Shown here piece after piece: positions 1 through 10,565 of a stretch of DNA of 64,000 nucleotides (positions are counted from its first letter, which is position 1; each line of letters begins with the position of its first letter). The DNA is from Panicum virgatum (taxonomy: Eukaryota; Streptophyta; Magnoliopsida; Poales; Poaceae). Under the pieces are notes generated by a model. That model saw only the letters and a list, made by a program, of their open reading frames with translations. It was not told the DNA's origin and searched no databases. The stretch spans positions 53,289,441 through 53,353,440 of the forward strand of contig NC_053143.1 of the NCBI RefSeq assembly GCF_016808335.1, written 5' to 3'. The translations under genes were made by a program, and so were the position numbers.

Positions 1-1902
1 CCAAGCCGCGTCCCCGTGCAGCCGAGCCGCCACGAAGTCGAGCCGCGCGGCCCGAGCCGCGCAGAGCCGAGCCGCGCCCATCCCAGCCCTCGGATCTCCA
101 TCCGACGGTCTAGATTGGATCTAGACCAAAGTCAATCCCCCACATACCGGTCAACCCCCTGATCTTTTGCAAAAGAGCCCCTCAGTTTTGCGAAAATAAA
201 CCCGCAGTCCACTGCAGTTCAAAAATAATTAGGTTGAAGTCCTTTTCTTTCTATTTTAGCCCCTGTGTTTTCTAAAAATAGAAGCCGCCATCCAGGACCC
301 TTCTTTTCGCTATCTAGCCCCTGGATCTAAGGTTTAATTAGGTTTTTAGCCCCTGGTTTCATTGAAGCTAACCCCTGGAAGTTCAAAACTCTCACAAACA
401 AGTCCCTAATGCACTGTTTTAGCCATATCTTTCATGTTTCAACTCCGTTTTCAGCGATTCTTGCACTCACGCGATCCTTGCTTCGCGTTCTACACCTTTT
501 TCACCTTTTCCGGTACTGTTTTTACTTTTTTCTACTGTTTCTTATTTGTATTGTTTGTTGTGCTTGTGTGATCGTGTAGACGACGTGCCGTTCGAGGGTG
601 ATCAAGAGCAAGCTTTTGAGGAAGATTTTCAGCAGTTAGCCAAGGAAGGCAAGTGGCTTTCCGCCTCTGCATACTCTGATTTGTCCCATTAATAGCATGT
701 TAATTCACTTTACTTTACTGTTTATGCATAAATTTGACGGGAACACCTATTAAGGACTTTCCCTAGTCTTTTTACCTCAACCTTGGAACACCGGGTTTAA
801 TATCTTGTTGGGGTAGCTTTGCTTAGTTTCTTTATCTTGGGTTGGTTGGTATAATCTTGGAAAATGTTAAATATGGTTTTATCATGGTTAAGGGAACAAG
901 ATCACTTCGATTAATTGGAACATGGAGAACCACCCAGGAAAACAGTGCAACCACAAGAACTATATGGCTCTGGTCTTGGCTAATTAATTAGAGACTCTAG
1001 TTTGAAGCAGTCTTACCGAAAGGGCAAGAGGAGCAGCGGTTGACAGGGTATAACCCGGTCCTCTTGGGAAGTGGGCTTTGCTAAGACACTATGCCCATTA
1101 GGGAGGCTTATGCTCTGCTACTGCTCCGGAAACCTTAGCGGACCACTTCTTATTAGGGAATCTTTGTAAAGGCCTCATAGCATCCCTATGCAATCACACC
1201 TAAGGAAGTGTGGCATTGTGCCGGCCCGCACAGCATGATTGGGTCCAAAGTTCTTCGGAACTTTTACGCGACTTATGGGTAAAGTGTACAACCTCTGCAG
1301 AGTGTAAAACTAATATATCAGTCGTGCTCGCGGTTATGAGCGGCTTGGACCCTCGTATGATAATTGAACTTGAAGAATAATCAAATTGTGGTTCTTTGGT
1401 TTTATGTTGGATCCTTTATGCTTATGCTTAAGTGGGTTGGTATAAACTTATACTTAGTTAATAGGTGCTTGCTAATAAAATATGATCAACTAAAATTGCT
1501 AACCGCTGAAATGCCTTTAGCACTTCTTGTTTAACCTTGCATATTCCCCCACTTGCTGAGTATTAACCATAAGTGTACTCACCATTGCTTAAATTGCTGC
1601 TCAGAAGAGAACTTTGAAGTGGAGAACTTCGACGATTTCGAGGAGTTCTAGGCGTACGTCCACTAGTCAGCTGCCTGTGGGAGAAGTTGTGCTGTGGACT
1701 TCATTTAGGATGTCGGTGAAACGTTTAAGACCTTTTGAGTCTATTTCATTCGGGGTGTAATAATGTCGTTTTGCTCTATAATTCCTTTACTTTTCAAGCA
1801 TTGTCTTTTGATACATTCACTCGACGTCGATCATATGTGTGTAAATTTGATCCTGGAGGACATATGAGATGCATTCGATTTTCTTTATAAAATCGGGTGT
1901 GA
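1..1902 (+). mobile_element. LTR retrotransposon fragment (probable Ty3/gypsy LTR, 3' part)
   Basis: No protein-coding frame of useful length is present. The segment ends at 1896-1902 in GTGTGACA, the kind of terminus seen at the 3' end of long grass gypsy LTRs, and carries the phrase TTGCTGAGTATTA near 1552, which recurs in the other LTR-like segment at the right of the window. The first 200 bases are very GC-rich and repetitive (repeated CCGAGCCGCG). The left boundary lies outside the window. Assignment to a Tekay-like chromovirus LTR is from memory of the family and is an inference; the absence of gag-pol in the window means it could also be a solo LTR. Confidence 0.5.
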
Positions 1903-2664
1903 CAGTGACTCTAGGCATGGGAAACGAAGGTTGGATACGGCGGCCGCGGTAGCCATGGCTATGGCATCCCGAGCTTTGGGGAGCTCTGCTCAAGTAGGGA
2001 GAGTGAAGGCCACGGGTTGGGGAAGGTAGAGGAGGGCTTGGAGGTGCTCATCCTAGGAGGAATTGAAACGAGAGGGTTTGATGGGGGAGATCGGCTGGTG
2101 GTTTGTTCCACCAAGAACAGAGCAGCTCGATGGACAGAGCTTGGGGATGGGAAGCTGGAGGAGTGGGACGCGTGGCTCGGCGAGCTCAATGGTGGTGAGG
2201 AGAGCAACTTGGGGCGCCTTTCCTAGGCGGCGGAGGTGAGCTCGACTGGTGGCGCCTTCAATGTCAGCGACGGGGACGGGCAGGCCGGCGAGCAAGGCTG
2301 CAACGAGGTGGTGACACGGCAGTGACAGCAGTTGAGGGTGCGACGGGAAGTGGTGGTCGGGGGCGACACTCACCGGGAGAGAGAAGATGCCGGTGGGCGT
2401 GGGGTTTGGCGGAGGCAGGAGAGGATAGTGGGCCCTTTAAAAAATTATCATTTATGAGTTATGACGCATGTCCAGTAGCCCCTGAGCTTTGAATCTGAAT
2501 CCCGTGATTTGGGGTTTAAGGATCTTAAGTCGTGGGATTTGGGATATCCCAATTACTATTCTACCCTTCAATAATTAAAATTAATTAAAAATAATATTAT
2601 GAGTAGGCATTGGGAGGTATTAGAAAGCGTTAAAAAGTATTTCCAAATATTGTAAAAGGGCTCA
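1903..2664. other. Non-genic junction between LTR and duplicated block
   Basis: GC-rich at 1920-2430, where several overlapping short frames are open on both strands, none with a recognisable domain. AT-rich from 2440 on. This segment replaces the kinase exons expected from the intact paralogue, so the rearrangement that truncated the left gene copy lies at its right edge. Confidence 0.4.
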
Positions 2665-5600
2665 ACATATGATTGACTTGTTGGGTGGTTGCAACATAGT
2701 ACTACGCTTGAATTGGCTTATTGAACCCGGCCGCTATGTCGTGTTACACGTAAAATTAAAGAATATCTTCTCATCAATTAAAATTTTAATTCCTATCTAT
2801 TTTAGTTTCAATTTATGCTAAGGTGTCACTGAAAGCATTCTTTGGATATTACCATGGTCTCAAAAATATGAATTTGCTAAGTAATATCTATTACTCCATC
2901 CTTTGAAAAATGTAAGGAGGTGTTTGACCTGATGTAGTCTCCATTACTACCTTTGACTGTTAATATCACAGCCATTATATTATTCGAGTACATAAAATTG
3001 ACTTCATATGAAAATACTTTCAAATATATGAATATGATCTGATTATAATAAATTTTTATGGTATAATCTACAAATTCTTAGACTACTTGTTGGTCAGATT
3101 AAAAGGTTTGAATCATGGGTTGCATTATAGAAAAGAAAAGGTGAGGGTATTATATATTTGTAAAGTATATTGAACTTTATAAGTATGCACTTCCATAGAT
3201 CAAATAACTCAATTTTTCTATGCTCATCGCACTATCATCACCATGCAGGGAAGACATTGTCAACTCAGTAGGAACCTTAATTGAGAATAAGTGAACAATC
3301 TAAAAAGGCAAGTTAACCTCGGATGCCAAGAACAGATAATGTTCTATCAGAATCCCAAAGGAGTCACAAACAAGTAAAGTTGGTTAAGATTTTAAATTTA
3401 CTGATCGCTGGATTTAAATTGTTTCTAATGCTACTCTTTTGAATTAAAAATGCAATATGCATAACAAAGAAAAAATTCATGTATTTCGACTATAGTGGAT
3501 TATTTTGTCAGTAAAACATAGGTAAATGTTTATGAGCTGTGCCGTTATTTGTGAAGCATCATCATCATTCAGCCTGGCAATGGATACAAGTAACAGAATG
3601 ATGGAATCATTGATGTTGCAGTTATACTGGAAAGAGGCTTGTTGCATTAATAATGCTAAAATGTAAAGATGTGCAAACTTATCGGAACCCTTTAACCCCT
3701 CTATGGCTCTCTTTTTTATGTTTCACTTGCAAATGAGTGATAAATTCATTGATATAGCCAACAAATTCTGTGCCTGTTTCATCAAAAAAAAAATCAGTGC
3801 CCGTTCCTTCTTATCAGGTCCAAATTACTAAAGCCTATGCACCCATTATTCAGCCTTAGCTTCCAGAGTTCCCAAATATGACAAAGTGACCCATCTTTGT
3901 TCAATGGACAAGAAAATTTATCAGACATATCAAAGAAACAATAACAATTTGAATATCAAGCATATGTTGAGTACCTTGTAGACCATACAGAATGCACCTT
4001 CTCCAATGATGTTTCCTCCATTTATAGCATCCTTTAACTCAGATAAACTGAAGTTTTTTAAGGCTGACATGGAAACAACAAATACCTTTAGTTTAGCTTT
4101 ATGCGACCATGAAGCTGATGTGGCCATAAAAATCATTCTAAATGAGCAGAGCGGTAAACATGGATAGTTTTGAAGAAGTAAGATGAAGAAGTGGTGAGCA
4201 TTGGTAACTAGTTAGCCCGCCAAATGAGAAGCATCAACAAGAGTTACGTCTATGACAAAGAAAGAGTTAATATTGTAGGATCCATATATCTGCGTGTATC
4301 ACAGGAGTACCAACAAATGAGTGATACAAATTTGGTTTGTTAATTAAGACTTCGTTAAAAGGTTGGTGAAATGTTCAGGTGCAAATTTAAGTAGACATGA
4401 CTAGCTAAATTGATAGATAAGCCAGCTTGTCTTTGGTGAAAAGCTGAAGGTTGAACCCGATCTCATGTTCATTCATTGGTGGAGCTGAGGGGAAAAAACA
4501 AGAGGGACCTAGTTCGTCCATGGCATTCAAGAGTTCTGAAGGTCCCAATGCAACTTTTCTATTCCTGTTAATCTAGAGGTGCCAACTAAACTACAAGCCA
4601 TACAATAGAATTCATAATTGGCTTAATTAAAGACATTGTTATTGCAAGCAATTGAGTAGACAAGAATATAGATCTTAGAAGTTGCATGGATAAATTAATT
4701 TTAGTAAGTAAAACCCAAATAACAAGTTAAACATGGAGTCAGACTAAATAAAAGCATACTTTCTCTGACATTTTATTTCCTGTACTTCTATTAGCATGCT
4801 GTGTTTTTCTTTGTAAACATGTAAACTTTACCTTCCAAGTAGCTATCCATAGGTCATGACTTTATCTAAGGTAATTATTAAATGTAATTTTTATGTAGAA
4901 AAAAATAAAAGTGATTTATGCTGAAACCCACTACAGGAACAAGCTAGCAGAAATCCATCTTACCTTCTAAAGGAGCAAAGGGGGCATCGTTTCCTGTTGG
5001 TACAATGTATTCCTCACCGTTCAAATCAGACCAGCCATTATTACCATATATTGATAAGAAGCTATATTTTAGGTCGGTGAAAACTAAATAATGATTGATG
5101 CCACAAAGCTTGCAAGTTATTATATGGTTAGTTCATCAACTTCAACATCCAGTAGTGAATAAAAGGATGGAAATTGAGAAAAAGACATAGGTGCATTTGG
5201 AAAGGCTCCAGGGCAAGAAGTGTACATATCTTCTCTGCATATTCTTTTTAATTCCATCAAATAGGTTTCTGTAGATATATTGTAATGGTACAGTTTAATA
5301 GCTCAAAGGATGGTGACACAACATAGCGGAGGAACAAAATTAGTACCCAGTTAGATGATGATTCAGTTAGTTTATAACGTAAATGAATCACATCAGTCAG
5401 ACTTTATATGCCAAAACAGCATAAGCCATAATATACCAAAAAATTAAGGTAACTTCCAGTATGCTTTACTTGGTACTCGCTCTATAGTCATGACAATATG
5501 ATGGTAGGGGTGTCATGTTATCATGACTGAAGGAACATCTAATAACACACCGTAATGGCTCTAACAAGAAGGGGTACTCATGGCAGCATATTGCCTTTAC

Positions 5601-6860
5601 ACCAATCAATTTATAATTTTATATTCTTAGTAGTTGAACTATGGAAGTACTACTTCCATCAGTCTCTGCACTAACAAGCTAGCCGTCAGGAACTGAGAAT
5701 ACAAACAGCCATATGTACCTAGCATCTTCAGTTGAATGAATGTTATTCGATACACCCGTCAGTCCTGCATCCTGAAATATGGAAAATAATTCAATTAGTT
5801 TGTGGTAGCATTGTGAAGCTTTTACAAGAAGATATGTGTCGTCATCTCTAATTATTTGGGTAAACTATTAACAATTTGAAGGTGAAGCTAGCAGGTAAAC
5901 ATGATTTAACATCAAAGATTCAGGTTTCAGGACATCTACTAAAGCATCAAACAACTGTACCGCTTGCTGCTGCCGGGGCGGAGGCTGACCACCAGCCTGA
6001 ATAGTAAGCAACAAGATGGTGGTGTGGGCGTTGATGGCGAAGGACGCCAGCATCACTTTGTTCAAGATGTCATCCTGTACCCGGCGCAGCTGCTTCGACA
6101 GGTCACCCGCCGCGACGAGGCGGCGGGTAGTGGTCCTCTCCTGGCAGGCCGTGACGAGCTCGAGGGCACGCTGCAGGGTCTCCTCCAGGTCCTCCAGCGC
6201 ACCGGCCAGCGCCGGGCTGTCGGCCACCGTCCCCGTCTGCTGCAGCTGCGACAGGATGGCGCTGAACCTCAGCACGCGCCTCGTGATCTCGCGGCAATCC
6301 TCCTCGTTGCGGCGAACCCTGTTCACGGCCTCCTTGATCTTGAGCCCGATTTTGACGATCTTCTCCACGGTGGCCACCGGATCTGCCATCGAAACCTTCC
6401 CGCCGCACGCAGCTGCGCACAAGATCGAGCAGATGAGGTAAGATCTTGAAACGTTTTGGATCTTCTCCGAGCAACAATCAGAGCAAACAAATTGATTCTC
6501 CCACCACGAGCTCTCTATTCACTCGGCAGCAACTCTGCTCTGAGGATGAGTTGCTGAAGCCGGTCTGGACTCTGTTTTTTCTCTTGGCGCAGCGGCGCAG
6601 ACTGAGGTGAGGATGGAAGATGGTTTTGCTTTTCCGCTCGCATGGACCCTCACCCATTGTATCCTCTGCTCGCGAAACCGTGTGGAAAGTATGGACCGGT
6701 TGCTCGGGACGCTTTTTATTTGTGTGCCAAGTACCAAAATGAATAAAAGATAGCAAAAGATTCGACTGCAGAATCGACGAAGTGAGAATGAACAAGTGTC
6801 CGTGTAAAGAATGGTGAAGTGAAGTTCTTTCCATCACGTGGTGGGGACCACTTGCTATGG
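2665..6860 (-). repeat. Left copy of a tandem segmental duplication
   Basis: Introns, exons and promoter of this segment align by eye with 11815-17570. Shared stretches include the intron text around 2860-2920 and 11960-12030, the small exon at 5719-5771 and 16477-16529, and the upstream region where both copies read GAAACCGTGTGGAAAGTATG. Homology stops near 2665, just before the position of the fifth exon of the intact copy. The differences between copies are mostly transposon insertions in the right copy. Confidence 0.85.
3975..6389 (-). pseudogene. Truncated MCAfunc-kinase gene (left copy)
   Basis: Four exons of the intact paralogue are recognisable on the - strand: 5961-6389 (143 codons, MCAfunc domain, starting [15 protein letters not shown]), 5719-5771, 4964-5031 and 3975-4063 (start of the kinase domain, glycine loop GEGAFCMVYK). 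The N-terminal exon is fully open with the same donor (GTACAG) as the intact copy. Two defects are visible. The acceptor of the third exon reads ...GGCTG where the intact copy has ...GGCAG, so the AG is lost. The remaining kinase exons (ATP lysine, catalytic loop, DFE segment, C-lobe) are absent, because duplicated sequence ends at about 2665. If transcribed it could yield only the helical N-terminal domain, as reading through the first intron adds 40 residues before a stop near 5868. Confidence 0.8.
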
Positions 6861-7991
6861 ATGAAAATCCGTCCATATTTCTATATTTGTTTGGGGGCTA
6901 AACTGAAACGAGACCGGAAACGGGATATTGGTCGGGCCAGCCAAATATAACTGGGAACCGAGACCGACCGAAAGAACGCAACCGAGAAAATTCAGTTCTA
7001 CTTCGGTTCCATGTTCTAGAAACCGAATTTAATCGGTTCTTTCAATTCTTAGGCTTAGTTAACCAATGAACATAGTATATAGTAAACTTAGCTAATCCGG
7101 AAACTCTAGCTTGTGCCCGCGCTGTGCCCCCCACCCCAGTCCCACTCCACTCCCATCCCACGAACCATCGCCCCACCCGCCCAGGCCCAACACCTGGCCA
7201 CTCCACCTCAACCAAGACAAAATGTACTTATTCGGAGTCCAACACAATTGGATATAGACTTTTCCCTCTATATAGCAATTAGCCTAGATTTTTATTAAAC
7301 ATGTATTATTGTATTATATATGTATTTGTTGCAACGATAATATTAAAAGAAATTTTCTAAAAGAAAAATTCATTTTCTACACTCGCTTGTAGCTACTCCT
7401 ACATATATCTCATCATGTATGACGTATCTGATCCAACGAAAGAGTATATACCTGGAGTATGTGATCATACTAGAACATCTATGATAGTATATACATTGGG
7501 TACGTGACCATACATAGAGTATGTGAACGTACTTATTTTCATATACTAGTACTAAGGTATAATCATAATATATTTAAAAAACACGGTTGCTTTTGAAAAT
7601 TTTCATATATATCCCTTTGAAGTATCTTAGAATTAGTACGTGAACATACTCAAAGTGACAAATGAGTATGCGGTATACTTATGATAAGAATAGCTACATG
7701 CAAGTGTAGATAAAACTCGTCCTTTCTAAAAATATAATATATGCATCTTTAAATAAATTTTTGTTATAGTTAAATGAGTAATAACCTAGTACGTGTCAGA
7801 CCAGAGGATTTCAGTTTTTCTATCTTTACTTGGCAAGCGTTAATTCTATATGCTTTCAGACCTTTAGCTTAACATATGTTCTACTTTCCGATTTTGATTT
7901 AGTTTAGTTATGGACCAGCCACTATCATGATTTGCCCCAAAACAGATGAAAGTTAGCTCTCTTCAAAAATACTCTCTTTGTCTCAGAATAA
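6861..7991. other. Intergenic, AT-rich; nothing recognised
   Basis: No coding sequence is apparent. Around 7440-7690 the phrase GTATGTGA-CATAC recurs in imperfect form (for example 7459, 7503, 7519), giving short inverted motifs of unknown meaning. The 6895-7060 stretch is rich in AACCGA motifs and could be a decayed transposon end. Confidence 0.4.
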
Positions 7992-8204
7992 GGCCAGTCT
8001 TAACTGTGGTATCACCATACAGTTATCAAATTGGAATCTTGGTAACGGAGCCAGACGAGTGTAATAATGATGAAACTCCTCTCTCATCCTGTAAAACTCT
8101 CCCTCTCTTTCATCATAATAATTCTGTCATGTCAGCAAACTTGCCGATGTGGCATAAAATTTAGTGCTCATGATACTCTTATGGAACTTTCATTAAGATT
8201 GGCC
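7992..8204. mobile_element. Tourist-like MITE (PIF/Harbinger type)
   Basis: 213 bp. The left end GGCCAGTCTTAACTG and the reverse complement of the right end, GGCCAATCTTAATG, form an imperfect terminal inverted repeat. The element is flanked on both sides by TAA (7989-7991 and 8205-8207), the 3-bp target duplication of Tourist/PIF-Harbinger elements. It has no coding capacity. Confidence 0.75.
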
Positions 8205-8611
8205 TAAGTGTTTGTGTAGAAAATTCAGACATATTACTAGTAGTGAAAAATGACTATGTTACCCTAATTAACTATCAGGTGTGATTGAAAATCACACTGT
8301 TTATTTGGTGGTCTAAATCCTCAATAAACGTAAATGCATTGGAACTAGAAAAGTAACATCTATTTGAGCATTTACCCTCCTTTATACAATTTTTCTTTGT
8401 ATTTGATATTATTTTCATTACATATGCTTTACTACAATATAAAGGAATATTATTTATAGGATAAATTTTGAAAGCTAAACAAAATATTTATTTTAGAATA
8501 GAGGGAGTTGACGACAGTTGCACGTCGTATTTGCGGACGGTAAATTCTTTACTGGGCTCGAGGTGGAAGCGTGCGTGGAGCTGGCAGGGCCATTGTACCG
8601 AGTGTTCGGGG
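8205..8611. other. Intergenic; nothing recognised
   Basis: AT-rich to 8500, then a short GC-richer stretch into which the SINE at 8623 inserted. The short open frame from 8468 runs into the SINE and shows no domain. Confidence 0.35.
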
Positions 8612-8622
8612 TGGTTTCAGGA

Positions 8623-8809
8623 TTTTTTTTCCAGAGACTGGGTTAGCCCCAGGTTCATTGGAACCTTAAGTGAGAAGCCAGGTTCTCTCTACGATACACC
8701 TAGCCGGTGACGCCCTCACTCCCAGCGAGGTGTGCCGCCCGAGATTCGAACCCCAGCCCTCCTTTTTCGGAGGTTGGCATCTAAGCCAGCCGGACTATCC
8801 TTCCTACCC
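8623..8809 (-). mobile_element. tRNA-derived SINE
   Basis: 187 bp read on the - strand. It has a tRNA-like head with an A-box-like GGCTTAGATGCC and a B box GGTTCGAATCT (reverse complement at 8742-8752), a tRNA-unrelated body and a 3' run of eight A. It is flanked by an 11-bp direct repeat, TGGTTTCAGGA, at 8612-8622 and 8810-8820. These are the hallmarks of a retrotransposed SINE. It is not a functional tRNA: no acceptor stem pairing surrounds the boxes. Confidence 0.85.
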
Positions 8810-8956
8810 TGGTTTCAGGAATTTGGATTCTTAAACAGTGTACTTGGATGAAAAGAGTGTAACTTGCCACCGACGGTTCGGCTTCCGAGAAAAAAAAACA
8901 AGAGAACACCGCACCATACAGAATCTTAGACTAGGTTATGAATATTTTTTGAAAAA

Positions 8957-10209
8957 GAAAATTGCCAATTTGACACCAGAAAAAATGAACTTTACCCATT
9001 TGACACCCAATCTTCATTTCTTACCTATATGTCCTCAAATCCATTTTTCTTTGCCAATTTGACACCTTCGTGATATTCTGTTAGCCATCGCAGTTAGAAT
9101 CCTGGGTGGCCCACACGTCAGTCTCTCTTCCTTTCTCCTCTCTCTATTGGATCCCGGTTCACGAGCAGCTAGTCCCAGTTCCCGCGCCCGTCCATCGCGG
9201 CCGCCCACCCCTGCCGCCCTCGTGGTCGCGCCCGACCCCTGCCGCCCTCGTGCCCAACCCCCGTGGCCACCCGCACCCCCTTCGGCACCCAGCTCCGCCG
9301 GTGGCCACTGACTGCCGCCCGACTCCGAAGTCCCCGCTCGGCCAAGCACCCCGACCGCGACGCCCCTCGCCGCCGATGGCCGCGGCGCAGGAGCTACCTC
9401 CTCAGTCTGCCCCTCAACGACGGCGGTGATAGACAAGAGGCACCTCCCTCTGAGCCCAACGGTCCCGAGCCGGCGCGCGGCAACGTCGAGCAGCCACGAC
9501 GTGCACGCGTGAGCGGCGGGAGGCACGGGTAGGGGCATCAGCCGGGTACATCATGGCGTCGGCGGGCCGCGGCGCCGGGAGGACGAGCAGGAGCAACGCG
9601 GAGCAGACGAGGGCGGCGAGGAGCCTGCTGCTGATGCGCACGGCCGTCGCCATGGAGGAATCGATCTGGGAGGGCTGGATGGCGGCCCCGTCGGCCCCGA
9701 ACAGGAAGAGCCACGGCATGCGGCGCGGATCCAGGTCACGGCAGTGCATCCGCAGAAACTGCAGGGCGGCGGTGAGGTCCCACCACCAGCAGCACACGCA
9801 GTACGCGGCAGCCGGCACATCACCATCTCCATGACATCGTCCGGGAGCACCGCCAGGGACGGAGCGGCGTACCCTTCTTCCAGGCGAAGCACTGGGGCGG
9901 GGCGGCGTTGTCGGGGTCGTCACCCGGGGCACGCCGGCGTGGGGGTGCGGCAGCGGGTCCACCTCGTCGCAGGCGCAGGCGGAGGAGGCAACTCCTGCGT
10001 TGGTGTCCGAGATCCAACGGAGAGAGAGGAGAAAAGAAGAGAGACTGACGTGTGGGCCACCCGGGATTCTAACGGCGATGGCTAACAGAAGGTCACCGTG
10101 GTGTCAAATTGGTAAAGAAAAATAGATTCGGGGATATATAGGTAAGAAATGAAGATTGGGTGTCAAATAGACAAAGTTCATTTTTTCTAATGCCAAATTG
10201 GCAATTTTC
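8957..10209. mobile_element. Pack-MULE-like element with long terminal inverted repeats
   Basis: About 1.25 kb. Roughly the first 185 bp (8957-9150) recur inverted at 10020-10209, including the shared phrases AAAATTGCCAATTTG, TTTGACACCCAATCTTCATT and GTGGCCCACACGTCAGTC. Long, highly similar terminal repeats fit Mutator-like elements. The interior (about 9160-10010) is GC-rich and gene-like rather than AT-rich like its surroundings, as in Pack-MULEs that carry host gene fragments. A clean 9-bp target duplication could not be read because both flanks are A/T runs. Confidence 0.75.
9551..9892 (-). pseudogene. Captured F-box-like gene fragment inside Pack-MULE
   Basis: On the - strand one frame contains SLAVLPDDVMEMVMCRLPR, which resembles the start of a plant F-box motif (LPDD, then L/M-x-x-CRLP). 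A second frame over the same DNA reads RDLDPRRMPWLFLFG, similar to the region after the F-box in some F-box/kelch proteins, so the fragment is frameshifted. Further along, another frame shows a hydrophobic signal-peptide-like run (LLAALVCSALLLLVLPAP), possibly from a second source gene. No complete product is encoded. F-box assignment rests on the short motif only. Confidence 0.45.
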
Positions 10210-10565
10210 TCTTTTTAAAAAAACATTATTTGGTGCCTCCACCTACTTGTACTAATGTACATTGCTCGGAGGCCTAGAATGTTCTATTTTTTTAAAAAAA
10301 AACTTACGGCACATATTTTTGCAACAAAAAAATGCATGATAGATGCACATATTTGTTTTGCACAAACAAATGAAAATATTGGCAGAACAAATGTACACGG
10401 ATGAGCAGTTAAAATTGCCTAAAGAATGACTGGAATTTGTTGATCAACACTTCCTCGAATGATGAGACACATTGTGGCAAACTGGCAATGCCTAAAGCAA
10501 TGGTGTAGGAGTACAAGCTAGCACACACGAGGCTCAACGACCCGTCTGAATAGGCAGATCCCTCC
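10210..10565. other. 3' flank of the MCAfunc-kinase gene
   Basis: AT-rich, no gene. It presumably holds the 3' untranslated region of the - strand gene whose stop codon is at 10566-10568; no single clear polyadenylation signal was identified. Confidence 0.35.

Noticed and set aside
8700..8809. Possible tRNA gene (GGTTCGAATCT)
   Set aside because: Target duplication, A tail and unrelated 3' body show it is a SINE.
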